From contig CP072538.1 in NCBI GenBank assembly GCA_021730105.1, positions 434,001-498,000 of the forward strand: a stretch of DNA of 64,000 nucleotides, written 5' to 3'. The first letter of the stretch is position 1. Each line of letters opens with the position of its first letter. The notes beneath the pieces are model-generated. The model was not told where the DNA came from. It did not search any database and saw nothing but the letters and a program-made list of their open reading frames with translations. The DNA is from Candidatus Ruthia sp. Plio_17_S18. GTDB taxonomy: Bacteria > Pseudomonadota > Gammaproteobacteria > PS1 > Pseudothioglobaceae. A program made the position numbers and the translations under genes. Below, in pieces: positions 10,101-25,290 of this stretch.

Positions 10101-10129
10101 AAAAATGACGTACTTGCGTCATTTTTTTT
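10101..10129 (+). terminator. Intrinsic terminator after rpoZ
   Basis: A perfect 8-bp stem AAATGACG/CGTCATTT with loop TACTTG is followed by a run of T. It ends the single-gene rpoZ transcript before the decayed symporter region. Confidence 0.85.
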
Positions 10130-10160
10130 GTCTAAAAAAACTTGCTATCTATATTAGTAA

Positions 10161-10298
10161 TATGTGATAGTTAACAATTTAGGCTTTTGGTTTGCGCAAC
10201 AAGGCTCTATTTACACCTTTGTCGTTTTGATTTTTTATTATGCTAAGAAAATGAATCAAATTGACGAGCAATTCAACGTGCATGAGAAAAAGGATTAA
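10161..10298 (+). pseudogene. C-terminal remnant of a DUF4212 symporter small subunit
   Basis: Reading 10170-10298 gives NNLGFWFAQQGSIYTFVVL, a membrane segment and MNQIDEQFNVHE before the stop. This matches the C-terminal half of DUF4212 proteins, the small subunits paired with solute:sodium symporters of acetate/pyruvate type. The frame is closed by a stop just upstream (10158) and no N-terminal half is found before rpoZ, so it is truncated. It lies directly before the decayed symporter gene, the usual order. Confidence 0.75.
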
Positions 10299-10310
10299 AG
10301 GGAGAATATT

Positions 10311-10825
10311 ATGGATTTACAAACACTAACTTTTTTATTTGTAGGGGGCGACTTTTGTCCTCTATATCGGTATTTCTTTTTGGGCAAAGGCAGGTACTAC
10401 GGCTGAGTTCTATGTAGCTGGTAGCGATATTCATCCGATTGCTAATGGTATGGCGACAGCGGCAGACTGGATGAGTGCTGCATCATTCATATCTATGGCA
10501 GGTTTGATTGCTTTTTATGGTTACGGCGGTTCGGTATTTTTAATGGGCTGGACAGGTGGTTATGTCTTATTAGCAATGTTACTTGCCCCTTATTTAAGAA
10601 AACATGTCTCATTCACAGTGCCAGCATTTATTGCTGATCGTTATTATTCTAAACACGTTCAGTTTTAGAATAACTGAACGTGTTGTTGCGGTGATTTGTT
10701 TAATTATTGCCTACACTATTCCAACAATTTTTATCTAGTTTATGTTAACAGGCAATACTATTCTTCAGTTAGGTTTAGGTAGTAAAATGACGCGTCTGAA
10801 CGTATTTTTCTAGGTATGATTAACT
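10311..10825 (+). pseudogene. Decayed sodium:solute (acetate-type) symporter, ActP-like
   Basis: After a good ribosome-binding site (GGGAGAATATT) and ATG, the frame shifts near 10350. It then reads as an SSS-family transporter: [52 protein letters not shown] stop follows at about 10666. The next frame continues RVVAVICLI, then jumps to IPTIFI, a stop and FMLTGNTILQLGLGS. Relative to the family's normal order a segment between these is missing, and the whole C-terminal half is gone. The adjacent acs gene suggests it once imported acetate or a similar acid; that is inference. Confidence 0.85.
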
Positions 10826-10849
10826 TTTTTACTTCTTAAATCAACCACT

Positions 10850-12763
10850 ATGTATCAAATTATCAAACCCAGTAAGCCACCCATATGTGATGAAGCAACT
10901 TATGAATCAATGTATCAGCATTCAATTGATAATAGTGACTCATTTTGGGCGCAGCAAGCCAAAGTATTCCTAGATTGGGATAAGGACTGGACACAAGTCT
11001 CCAATGTTGATTATACAACAGGTCAAATTGAGTGGTTTAAGGGCGGTGAGTTAAATGTTGCTTACAATTGTATTGATAGACACTTACCAAAACGCGCAAA
11101 TCAAACAGCTATTATTTGGGAAAGCGACGACCCTGAGGTAAATCAACATATTACTTATCAACAACTTCATGATGAAGTGGCAAAACTTAGCAATGGCTTT
11201 AAAGCATTAGGAGTTGAAAAAGGTGATCGAGTTTGTATTTATATGCCGATGATTTTACAAGCAAGTTATGCTATGTTGGCTTGTGCTCGTATTGGTGCTA
11301 TTCACTCTGTGGTATTTGGCGGCTTTTCACCAGAGGCATTAAAAGATAGAATCCTAGACTCTGAATGTAGGATTGTTATCACTGCTGATGAAGGCATGCG
11401 TGGCGGTAAAGCTACTGCGTTAAAGGCAAATGTTGATCAAGCAGTTAGTGAGTGCGATTGTGTTGATAAAGTGATTGTGGTAAAGCGAACAGGTGGTGAT
11501 GTTAATTGGAACGATAGAGATGTTTGGTATCATGATTTAGTTGCTGATGTTTCAGCTGAATGTCCGTGTGAATCATTTGATGCTGAAACGCCGTTGTTTA
11601 TTCTTTATACTTCTGGTTCTACTGGAAAGCCCAAAGGTGTGCTACATACCTCAGGTGGCTATTTGCTTTATGCTGCGATGACGCATCAATATGTTTTCGA
11701 TTACCAAGAGGGTGATGTGTATTGGTGTACAGCAGATGTTGGTTGGATAACAGGGCATTCCTACATTGTTTATGGACCACTTGCAAATGGCGCAATCACA
11801 TTAATGTTTGAAGGCATTCCAACTTATCCTGACGCCTCACGTTTTTGGCAAGTCATTGACAAATGTCAGGTCAATATTTTTTACACTGCGCCGACAGCAA
11901 TTCGCGCACTAATGGGTGCTGGTAATGAATATGTCACCAATACTTCGCGTTCAAGCTTACGTATTTTAGGCACGGTTGGCGAGCCTATTAATCCTGAAGC
12001 GTGGGAGTGGTATTATCACACTATTGGAAAAGGCAAGTGTCCTGTTGTTGATACTTGGTGGCAAACAGAAACAGGTGGTCATATGATTACGCCTTTGCCT
12101 TATGCAACTGCGCTTAAGCCAGGATCAGCCAGCAAGCCATTTTTTGGTATTGAGCCACAAGTTGTGAATGAGAAAGGTGACATATTAACAGGCGAAGTTG
12201 AGGGTATTTTAGTATTAGCAAGGTCTTGGCCAGGGCAAATGCGCACTTTGTATAACAATCATCAGCGTTTTATGGAGGCTTATTTTTCCACTTTTCCAGG
12301 CAAGTACTTTACAGGCGATGGTGTTAGGTGCGATGCTGATGGTTATTATTGGATTACTGGACGTGTAGATGATGTGCTTAATATTTCCGGACATCGCCTA
12401 GGTACAGCAGAGATTGAATCTGCACTGGTTTTGCATGGTTGTGTTTCAGAGGCTGCAGTGGTGGGTTATCCTCACGATATTAAGGGTCAGGGTATTTATG
12501 CTTATGTGTCAATTATGAATGGTGTTGAACCAACGGATGAGCTTAAAATTGAACTGGTTCAGTTGGTACGTCGTGAAATTGGACCTATTGCCACTGTTGA
12601 TAAAATTCAATTTGCACCTGGTTTGCCAAAAACTCGTAGTGGTAAGATTATGCGCAGAATTTTAAGAAAAATCGCACAAAATGATTATGATAATTTGGGT
12701 GATACTTCAACCTTGGCAGAACCAAAAGTTGTTAAAGGTTTGATTAAAAATAGAGTGGTTTAA
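10850..12763 (+). CDS. acs: Acetyl-CoA synthetase (AMP-forming)
   Basis: Activates acetate to acetyl-CoA through acetyl-AMP. The 637 residues match bacterial Acs. Seen are the AMP-binding P-loop-like motif [11 protein letters not shown] (253-263), [12 protein letters not shown] (about 400), the [21 protein letters not shown] hinge region and the C-terminal [11 protein letters not shown] motif, whose Lys is the regulatory acetylation site in this family. The gene is intact although the transporter genes just upstream have decayed, so its acetate would have to come from inside the cell or by diffusion. Confidence 0.97.
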   Translation: MYQIIKPSKPPICDEATYESMYQHSIDNSDSFWAQQAKVFLDWDKDWTQVSNVDYTTGQIEWFKGGELNVAYNCIDRHLPKRANQTAIIWESDDPEVNQHITYQQLHDEVAKLSNGFKALGVEKGDRVCIYMPMILQASYAMLACARIGAIHSVVFGGFSPEALKDRILDSECRIVITADEGMRGGKATALKANVDQAVSECDCVDKVIVVKRTGGDVNWNDRDVWYHDLVADVSAECPCESFDAETPLFILYTSGSTGKPKGVLHTSGGYLLYAAMTHQYVFDYQEGDVYWCTADVGWITGHSYIVYGPLANGAITLMFEGIPTYPDASRFWQVIDKCQVNIFYTAPTAIRALMGAGNEYVTNTSRSSLRILGTVGEPINPEAWEWYYHTIGKGKCPVVDTWWQTETGGHMITPLPYATALKPGSASKPFFGIEPQVVNEKGDILTGEVEGILVLARSWPGQMRTLYNNHQRFMEAYFSTFPGKYFTGDGVRCDADGYYWITGRVDDVLNISGHRLGTAEIESALVLHGCVSEAAVVGYPHDIKGQGIYAYVSIMNGVEPTDELKIELVQLVRREIGPIATVDKIQFAPGLPKTRSGKIMRRILRKIAQNDYDNLGDTSTLAEPKVVKGLIKNRVV

Positions 12764-12823
12764 GACAATCTAAAACAGATAATTATCAGTATTTTTTAGT
12801 GTTGTTATTTTTTGTAAATGGCG

Positions 12824-13561
12824 TTACTCAGTAATTAGCACTTTTTGAAAACTTTGCTTGATTTTATCTTTAAAACTTAGCATGCATTGTTGATGGTAGC
12901 TAGTTTGCGTGTCATTATCTAATGAAATAACTTTGCCAAATACTTTGTATTCTAAGTCCATGGTGTTTTTAATATTATCACAGTAGTTTTGTATTTCTTC
13001 AGCAGTATAAGAGATTAAGGTTGCAATACCAATAGCAGGCACAATAAGCCCTGTTATAGCAATGCCTGCTAAGGTTTCTTTTAATTTTTTAATGCGGGCA
13101 ATGTTTTTTGTGACTGTATTTTTATTTTGCTCTTCAAAGATACTTTTTAAATATTTAAGTCTTTCATCAGAAATTTGTAATGTTTCTTGAACTGAAGTTA
13201 GTGAATTTTTTAAGGTTTTTACTTTGGTTCTTGCATCATTTATTTGTAAAATTTCATCATTCAAAACATAGCCTTTACTGGTTGCTAATGAAAGCTTATC
13301 TTGTGTTTTTTTTAATGCTGAACGCGTTTTAATTAGCTGGTTATTGAGATCTTCCAATGCATTTGTATTATCTATAGTGGCAGAAGATTTGGCAACCTGT
13401 TTAGCATTATTAGGTTGAAGTGCTATAAGCTTAGTGTTGTATTCTTGTGTAAGACTGCTGATTTCATTGTTAAGTTTAATGACTTGGCTGTTGTGGATAA
13501 AATAACCAACAACCAGAGCTATGGTTAAAACAATTGAGCTAAATAATGATTTATTTTCCAT
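12824..13561 (-). CDS. Hypothetical coiled-coil membrane protein
   Basis: A 245-residue protein that I do not recognise. An N-terminal transmembrane segment (about 8-22) is followed by a long helical, coiled-coil-prone region (about 28-150, rich in K, L, N, Q and E). A second hydrophobic segment follows (about 166-187, AIGIATLIS) and then a polar tail with two Cys. It lies downstream of hemB on the same strand with a 33-base gap and converges with acs. The frame is clean over its whole length, so selection is likely, but the function is unknown. Confidence 0.6.
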   Translation of the reverse strand: MENKSLFSSIVLTIALVVGYFIHNSQVIKLNNEISSLTQEYNTKLIALQPNNAKQVAKSSATIDNTNALEDLNNQLIKTRSALKKTQDKLSLATSKGYVLNDEILQINDARTKVKTLKNSLTSVQETLQISDERLKYLKSIFEEQNKNTVTKNIARIKKLKETLAGIAITGLIVPAIGIATLISYTAEEIQNYCDNIKNTMDLEYKVFGKVISLDNDTQTSYHQQCMLSFKDKIKQSFQKVLITE

Positions 13562-13594
13562 AATAACACCTCAAAATTAAGATATATAATATTC

Positions 13595-16491
<2,897 letters not shown>

Positions 16492-16551
16492 ATTTTTTGT
16501 CAATTTAATTAACAAGTGGCCCTTAATTTATTCAACTATTGTCTAAACTCT

Positions 16552-16734
16552 TTATAAACAGCATGACCTAAAGGGTTCATTCAGGTTTTTGAATTGTATT
16601 TGGTTTGAAATACAACAAACTCTTTTAAGGCATTCTCTCCACCTTGTTTTATAGCCTCTATACAGACCTTTTAGTAATGTTAAAACAGTAGCATAACTAC
16701 TTTTCATTGTTTTTTTGGTATCACAACAACTCAT
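16552..16734 (-). CDS. Small Cys-rich ORF, doubtful
   Basis: An open frame of 60 codons begins 3 bases after the waaA stop on the same strand. It is basic with six Cys (MSCC..., RVCC, SCCL) and has no recognised family. The tight spacing is the only argument that it is expressed. It may be chance, or the tail of a lost gene; the flanking 16492-16551 spacer holds nothing else I can see. Confidence 0.2.
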   Translation of the reverse strand: MSCCDTKKTMKSSYATVLTLLKGLYRGYKTRWRECLKRVCCISNQIQFKNLNEPFRSCCL

Positions 16735-16737
16735 TTT

Positions 16738-19830
<3,093 letters not shown>

Positions 19831-19837
<7 letters not shown>

Positions 19838-20304
19838 CATATATTGGATTAGGGTCAAATCTTAACCATCCTAAAGAACAAATTAAAAATGCGCTGATTG
19901 CGCTTAATTCTACTAAAAATGTTAAGGTGGTGGGTTTGTCAAGTTTGTATCAATCCAAGCCGATTGACGATTCAAAGCAGCCTGATTATATCAATGCCAT
20001 GTGTCAGGTTGATACGCATTTAACTGCATTAGAATTGCTGTATGTTTGTCAAGATATTGAAACTACACAGCATCGCTTGCGCGAGAAAAAATGGGGCGCA
20101 AGAACCATCGACTTGGACATTATTATGTATGGTGTGCAAGTGATTGCTTCTAAGCAATTGATTGTTCCACATCCGCAAATGATGAATAGGACATTTGTAT
20201 TAGTACCATTAGCAGAATTAGAGCCTAATTTGAAAGTGCCAGTTTTAGGACACATTCAAGATTTGATTGCTAAACTAGACATTACTAAATTGGTTAAATT
20301 ATGA
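19831..20304 (+). CDS. folK: 2-amino-4-hydroxy-6-hydroxymethyldihydropteridine pyrophosphokinase
   Basis: Transfers pyrophosphate to the pterin in folate synthesis. The 157 residues show the family signatures YIGLGSNL near the start, LEL....[16 protein letters not shown] (about 70-99) and the VPHPQM..R.FVL.PL.E motif. The start is a TTG inside the proB stop region, the only position that keeps the N-terminal GLGSNL strand. The end overlaps panB by 4 bases. Confidence 0.95.
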
Positions 20305-21083
20305 ACATTGAAGCGCTAAAGAGTTTTAAACAATCTGGCGAGAAAATTGCTTGCTTAACTGCTTATGACGCTTCATTTGCATCAGTTTTTGACGCGTGTG
20401 CTATTGATATTATTTTAATAGGAGACTCACTTGGTAACGTTATCAAAGGTGGTGAAAATACATTGGATGTAAGTATGGATGATATGGTTTATCACACACA
20501 AGCAGCTACCAAAGGTGCGCAAAATGCATTAAGGATTGCAGACATGCCTTATCACAGTTATACCAATGCTGAACAAACTTTAACAAACGCCAAACGCTTA
20601 ATAATGGCGGGTGCACAAATGGTAAAATTTGAAGGTGGGTGTGAACATGAGGCGTCTTTTAAAATCTTGCAATGCAATGGCATTCCCATTTGTGGTCACT
20701 TAGGTTTGCAACCGCAATCGGTAATAGAAATGGGCGGTTATAAGGTGCAAGGTAGGGATAAGCAAAGCGCTGATAAAATTATTGAAGATGCTTTGGCTTT
20801 GGCATCTTGGGGTGTTCAAGCAATTGTGCTAGAATGCGTTCCTGCTAATCTGGCTAAACAAGTATCACAATCTTTAAGTATTCCTACTATTGGTATTGGT
20901 GCTGGCGTGAATTGTGATGGGCAAGTATTGGCAAGCTATGATATGTTAGGCATTCATGTAGGACACGTGCCAAAATTTGTTAAAAATTTCTTGATTGATA
21001 GTGGTGATGTTAAGTCTGCTGTTAATGCTTTTATCAAGGCGGTAAAAGATAAATCTTTTCCAGGTGAAGAGCATAGTTATTAA
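20301..21083 (+). CDS. panB: 3-methyl-2-oxobutanoate hydroxymethyltransferase
   Basis: Makes ketopantoate for pantothenate and CoA. It has 260 residues with the expected ITALTAYDASFA-like start (ACLTAYDASFA), the metal-site segment GDSLGNVIKG, GHLGLQPQS and the C-terminal GIGAGVNCDGQVL and DMLG motifs. It overlaps folK upstream, and its TAA shares a base with the panC ATG (TAATG), so the pair is translationally coupled. Confidence 0.96.
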   Translation: MNIEALKSFKQSGEKIACLTAYDASFASVFDACAIDIILIGDSLGNVIKGGENTLDVSMDDMVYHTQAATKGAQNALRIADMPYHSYTNAEQTLTNAKRLIMAGAQMVKFEGGCEHEASFKILQCNGIPICGHLGLQPQSVIEMGGYKVQGRDKQSADKIIEDALALASWGVQAIVLECVPANLAKQVSQSLSIPTIGIGAGVNCDGQVLASYDMLGIHVGHVPKFVKNFLIDSGDVKSAVNAFIKAVKDKSFPGEEHSY

Positions 21084-21919
21084 TGCAGTTGTGTTATCAA
21101 AATAATCAAATCACCAAGCTGGTTAACGACTGGCACAAGCAAGGCAAAACCGTTGCATTTGTGCCTACAATGGGTGGATTGCACCAAGGACATTTGTCAT
21201 TAATTGACATTGCTAAACAAAAAGCCGATAAAGTCATTGTTAGTATTTTTGTTAATCCCACTCAATTCGGTAAAAATGAAGATTTAGACAGTTATCCACG
21301 TACACTTAATGCTGATTTGACAGCATTAGAGGCAAATGTTGATGGTGTTTTTATTCCAGATGTTAAACAAATTTATCCCAAGGGTATCAGCCAACATATT
21401 GATGTTGGTAAGACTGGACAGATTTTATGCGGCAAAACACGCCCGCATTTTTTTAATGGGGTGGCTCAGGTTGTTGAAATATTGTTTGGAATTGTACATC
21501 CTGATGTTGCAGTTTTTGGTCAAAAAGACTATCAGCAATTGTTGGTCATTAAGCAAATGGTCAAGAATTTATCACTGAATATATACATAGAATCTGGTGA
21601 AATCATTAGAGAAAAAAGTGGTTTAGCGATGAGTACTAGAAATCAGTATTTATCTGAAAATGAGGCTAAAATTGCCACTAATTTGTACAGAATTTTGTCT
21701 TATTTTAAGCATGGAATTTTACAAAATAAAAAAGTTGATGTGTTAAAGGCATCGGCAAAGTTGGACTTAAAGCAACACTTCAAATTGGACTATATTGAGG
21801 TGTTAGATGCAAATACCCTTAGACAAATCACTGATAATACACATCAAATTGTTATATTATCTGCAGTGTTTTTAGGTTCTGTGCGACTCATTGACAATAT
21901 AATTTTTAAAAAAGGATAA
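21083..21919 (+). CDS. panC: Pantoate-beta-alanine ligase
   Basis: Joins pantoate and beta-alanine using ATP. The 278-residue protein carries the nucleotidyltransferase signature FVPTMGGLHQGHLSLI (HxGH), VSIFVNPTQFG, YPRTL..D, FFNGVAQVV, FGQKDYQQL and the KMSKS-like REKSGLAMSTRNQYL. No source of beta-alanine (panD) is in this window. Confidence 0.96.
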   Translation: MQLCYQNNQITKLVNDWHKQGKTVAFVPTMGGLHQGHLSLIDIAKQKADKVIVSIFVNPTQFGKNEDLDSYPRTLNADLTALEANVDGVFIPDVKQIYPKGISQHIDVGKTGQILCGKTRPHFFNGVAQVVEILFGIVHPDVAVFGQKDYQQLLVIKQMVKNLSLNIYIESGEIIREKSGLAMSTRNQYLSENEAKIATNLYRILSYFKHGILQNKKVDVLKASAKLDLKQHFKLDYIEVLDANTLRQITDNTHQIVILSAVFLGSVRLIDNIIFKKG

Positions 21920-21921
21920 TC

Positions 21922-22500
21922 ATGTTTGATATTACTGATGAAGCAAAGGCTTATGTGGCTGATTTATTTGCTCAACAAGATGAACAAGATCTTGGCTTAA
22001 AGGTGGATGTTGAAAAAGCCGGCACACCTGCAGCTGCAGTTACTTTTAATTTTTGCTTTCCTAAAGAGTTAAGTAAAACGTACCAAAAATTTGAATATGA
22101 AGGATTCTATGCATATATTGATGAGTTCAATTTTGAATATTTGAAAGATTCAGAGGTGGCATTAAAAGATGCTGGCACTGGCAAGAAATTAACCATTACT
22201 GCACCTAATGCTAAAGGCGAAGAGCCAAAAGAAGACGCACCTCTTGAAGAAAAAATCAAATACGTTATTGCTGCTGACATCAGTCCTGGACTTGCCACCC
22301 ATGGTGGTTTTGTTGAACTGGTCGAGATTACTAAGCATATGGACGTTATTCTTAATTTTGGTGGCGGTTGTCAGGGCTGTTCATCGGTTAAATCCACTTT
22401 AGAGCAGGGTGTTGAAGCACAGCTTAAAGCACGTTTTCCAGAGATTAAATCAGTGCGTGATGTAACAGACCATTCCAATACTAATAACGCCTATATGTAA
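21922..22500 (+). CDS. nfuA: Fe-S biogenesis protein NfuA
   Basis: Carrier that delivers [4Fe-4S] clusters to apoproteins. The 192 residues have an N-terminal A-type-like domain without the usual Cys set (about 1-90) and a C-terminal Nfu domain with NFGGGCQGCSSVKSTLEQG, giving the CxxC ligand pair (about 151-154). This two-domain layout is the gammaproteobacterial NfuA. The gene follows panC by 2 bases. Clients in this window would include NadA, ThiC, QueE and QueH. Confidence 0.94.
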   Translation: MFDITDEAKAYVADLFAQQDEQDLGLKVDVEKAGTPAAAVTFNFCFPKELSKTYQKFEYEGFYAYIDEFNFEYLKDSEVALKDAGTGKKLTITAPNAKGEEPKEDAPLEEKIKYVIAADISPGLATHGGFVELVEITKHMDVILNFGGGCQGCSSVKSTLEQGVEAQLKARFPEIKSVRDVTDHSNTNNAYM

Positions 22501-22547
22501 GTAACACTCTGCTGGGTTTGGGATAATATGGTGTAAACTTAGCGGCT

Positions 22548-23057
22548 ATGATTATTACTATTGATGCCAGTGCCAAAGAGCGTAGAGACGCTAAAGTAGC
22601 GCACGAATTGTTCACCATTAATACAGTTATTGTCCATTTATTTCTTACCTTGGGTTTGATTAAATTGCTAAATACTGACATGAGTAACGCAATTGGTTTG
22701 TCTATTTTAGTTTCCTTCATAATCATCATTTATACTTATTTTCGGACTAAAAAAGCCAAAAACAATGACCCGTATCTGGTTTATTTGCACTGGCAACTTT
22801 CACTTAATCGTTATAAATTACTGATTGGTGCTTATATTTTTTATTTTTTAGTCACTTCGTTAACGTTGATTATTTCAAATGATGCACCTGCAAGCATGTA
22901 TGGTACAAGAATTATTGACTCAATTTTGAGTTTGTTAGGTCTGGTGCCATTATTTTTCTGTATTTTAGTATCTGTCGTGCTAGGCTCTGGTTCAATGTTT
23001 AATGCGGGTCGTGGAGAGGTTGATCAAAAACTGGCACAAAAATACCCACAAAGTTAG
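22548..23057 (+). CDS. Hypothetical multi-pass membrane protein
   Basis: A 169-residue protein with about four transmembrane segments (roughly 26-44, 48-66, 91-110 and 129-149) and a polar N terminus (KERRDAKVAHELF). The stop codon shares a base with the thiL GTG start, so it is probably translated as part of this operon. I do not recognise a family. A role linked to thiamine or Fe-S metabolism would be guesswork from position alone. Confidence 0.6.
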   Translation: MIITIDASAKERRDAKVAHELFTINTVIVHLFLTLGLIKLLNTDMSNAIGLSILVSFIIIIYTYFRTKKAKNNDPYLVYLHWQLSLNRYKLLIGAYIFYFLVTSLTLIISNDAPASMYGTRIIDSILSLLGLVPLFFCILVSVVLGSGSMFNAGRGEVDQKLAQKYPQS

Positions 23058-23989
23058 TGAATGAGTTTTCTCTAATTGAAACCTATTTTCATTGGAATAG
23101 TTCAAATTTAGTCAATTTGGGTATCGGTGATGATTGTGCTGTTATTGATATAGATGCTAATTACCAATTAGTAACCAGTGTTGATACTTTGATTGAAAGC
23201 GTACATTTTCCCTCAAATACCAGTGCCAGTGATATTGCTTATAAATCTCTGGCGGTTAATTTAAGTGATTTAGCAGCAATGGGCGCACGTGCAAAATATT
23301 TTACACTTGCGTTAACATTGCCACATACTAACAAAAAATGGCTTAGTCAGTTTGCTACCTCACTTAAATCTTTAGCAGATGAATTTGGCATTGTGCTGGT
23401 TGGTGGTGATACCACAAGAGGTGCACTTATTAGCATCACCATCAATGTTACTGGTGTGGTGGAAAAGAACAAAGCTTTATTGCGTTCATCTGCCCAAGTA
23501 GGAGATTTTATTTTTGTGTCTAATACGATTGGTGACGCGGCCTATGCTTGGAAGCAATTACAAAACAACCAAGCGCCTTCTGAGTACGTTATTAATAAAT
23601 TTAATAGACCAAAACCACAACTCTTTTTAGGGCAACAACTATCAGACATTGCCAATGCCTGTATTGATATTTCTGATGGCTTAGAGCAAGATTTAACACA
23701 CATTTTGACTCGTTCAAACGTAGGTGCAAGTATTAATCTTAACGATATTCCATTGATCAATGAAGTCAAAACCTATATTAAAAAGACCAGCGATTGGTGT
23801 TTGGTACTTGCAGGTGGCGATGATTATGAATTGTGTTTTACTGTGCCAGTTAAAAATATGAACTTACTCAAAGCGTTACAAAATAAAAACAATACTAAAG
23901 TCACTCAAATTGGCGTTATTAATGATTCTATGGTGTTAACCAAAATTGGGTCTTTTGATAAGCCGTGTTGTTCTTATCAACATTTCTAA
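23057..23989 (+). CDS. thiL: Thiamine-monophosphate kinase
   Basis: Phosphorylates thiamine monophosphate to TPP. It has 310 residues from a GTG start that overlaps the upstream stop. Motifs seen are LGIGDDCAVID (about 22-32), SVDTLIESVHF, LAVNLSDLAAMGA, VGGDTTRG, ISDGLEQDL and LAGGDDYEL, in family order. Together with thiC at 14.6 kb this indicates that the thiamine pathway is retained. It ends in a bidirectional terminator shared with dksA. Confidence 0.95.
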   Translation: MNEFSLIETYFHWNSSNLVNLGIGDDCAVIDIDANYQLVTSVDTLIESVHFPSNTSASDIAYKSLAVNLSDLAAMGARAKYFTLALTLPHTNKKWLSQFATSLKSLADEFGIVLVGGDTTRGALISITINVTGVVEKNKALLRSSAQVGDFIFVSNTIGDAAYAWKQLQNNQAPSEYVINKFNRPKPQLFLGQQLSDIANACIDISDGLEQDLTHILTRSNVGASINLNDIPLINEVKTYIKKTSDWCLVLAGGDDYELCFTVPVKNMNLLKALQNKNNTKVTQIGVINDSMVLTKIGSFDKPCCSYQHF

Positions 23990-24017
23990 TTGACGGGCAG
24001 ATATTTTCTGCACGTCA
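23990..24017. terminator. Bidirectional terminator between thiL and dksA
   Basis: A 12-bp stem with one mismatch (TTGACGGGCAGA / TCTGCACGTCAA) around a TATT loop sits between two convergent genes, followed on the plus strand by an A/T-rich tract. Confidence 0.7.
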
Positions 24018-24026
24018 AATATATTT

Positions 24027-24437
24027 TTAAACTTCTTTTTTCTCTGCAATGGTTTTGCAATCAATACATTCATCAGCAGTGGGGCGCGCCTCTAGTCGTA
24101 CCAAGGAAATTTCAGCACCACAGGTTTTACAAAAGCCATAACCTCCCAGTTCAATAATGTGCAAAGTTGTGTCAATTTTGCCAATCAGTTTTCTTTCACG
24201 GTCGCGTGTTCTTAACTCTAAAGCAAACTCTTCTTCAAGGGTGGCTCTATCGTTAATATCAGCAACTTGATTTGAATCTTCTTGGATATGGTTAATGGTT
24301 GATTCAGCATCATCAACCAATTGTTCCCTCCATGAATTTAATTTATTTTTAAAATGCTCAAGCTGAGTAGCATTCATAAATTCTTCATTGTTTTTAGGCT
24401 GGTAATTAGGAATTTCTTGGTAGTTTGGTTGTGACAT
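24027..24437 (-). CDS. dksA: RNA polymerase-binding transcription factor DksA
   Basis: Binds the secondary channel of RNA polymerase and works with ppGpp in the stringent response. The 136 residues comprise the N-terminal coiled coil (about 25-100) and a complete four-Cys zinc finger, CKTCGAEISLVRLEARPTAD followed by ECIDC (about 105-129). Retention of DksA implies that some growth-rate control of transcription remains. Confidence 0.95.
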   Translation of the reverse strand: MSQPNYQEIPNYQPKNNEEFMNATQLEHFKNKLNSWREQLVDDAESTINHIQEDSNQVADINDRATLEEEFALELRTRDRERKLIGKIDTTLHIIELGGYGFCKTCGAEISLVRLEARPTADECIDCKTIAEKKEV

Positions 24438-24528
24438 AATAACTAGATTAATTAAAAAAAATTATGTTTATACCTAAACTGCCTTAAAATAGCAATTTAT
24501 TTTTTACATTTTTAATTATAAATTTTTT

Positions 24529-25290
24529 ATGGCATTAGAAGCATTAATTTTTGACGTTGATGGAACTTTGGCAAATACTGAGCGTGACGGGCATTTAAAG
24601 GCCTTTAATTTGGCATTTAAAGCATTGGGTCTAGATTGGCATTGGTCAAATGAGATTTACCACAAACTACTCAATGTGACAGGAGGACGGTTGCGGATTA
24701 AATATTATTTAAAAAAATACAACCCAGCGTTTGAACATCAACATTTGGATGATTTTGTTGCCTCTATCCATCAGTTAAAAACTAAAATTTATGTGCGTTT
24801 AATGGACGAAGGTGCAGTGCCTTTGAGAACAGGAATTAAACGCTTGTTTAATGAGGCAAGAAAGGTCAATCTTAGGTTGGCAATTGCCACAACCACAACC
24901 ACTGCCAATGTTGATGCCTTGATTGCAAATACATTAGGATCTGAAGCACTAGATTGGTTTGAAGTGATTGGTGCTGGTAATATTGTGCCAAAGTTAAAGC
25001 CAGCTGGTGATATTTATACCTATGTACTAGAGCAAATGAACTTAGACCCTATTCAATGCTTGGCCTTTGAAGATTCTCATAATGGCATTACTTCAGCAAC
25101 AAAAGCTGGACTTAAGACCATTATTACGGTTAATGAATATACAGATAAGCATGAATTTGATGGTGCGTTGGTCGTGCTTGACCATTTAGGTGATAAAGAC
25201 AAGCCTTTTGACTTAATCAAAGGTGATACGACTAATGCAACTTGTGTTGATGTGGCGTATCTACGAGGACTGCATGCAACGCATTGTTGA
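24529..25290 (+). CDS. cbbY: CbbY-like HAD-superfamily phosphatase
   Basis: The 253-residue protein begins with the HAD nucleophile motif FDVDGTLANTE (8-18) and continues with a helical cap and motifs II (AIATTTTTAN) and III-IV (PKLKPAGDIY, AFEDSHNGITSA). Sequence style and length fit CbbY, which in autotrophs removes the Rubisco inhibitor xylulose-1,5-bisphosphate. This suggests a Calvin-cycle organism, although no Rubisco gene lies in the window. Its end overlaps the chosen ilvA start by 17 bases. Confidence 0.85.
   Translation: MALEALIFDVDGTLANTERDGHLKAFNLAFKALGLDWHWSNEIYHKLLNVTGGRLRIKYYLKKYNPAFEHQHLDDFVASIHQLKTKIYVRLMDEGAVPLRTGIKRLFNEARKVNLRLAIATTTTTANVDALIANTLGSEALDWFEVIGAGNIVPKLKPAGDIYTYVLEQMNLDPIQCLAFEDSHNGITSATKAGLKTIITVNEYTDKHEFDGALVVLDHLGDKDKPFDLIKGDTTNATCVDVAYLRGLHATHC

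Noticed and set aside
22481..22729. 82-codon minus-strand frame over the start of the membrane protein gene
   Set aside because: Antisense to a gene whose operon position and hydrophobic pattern are better supported.
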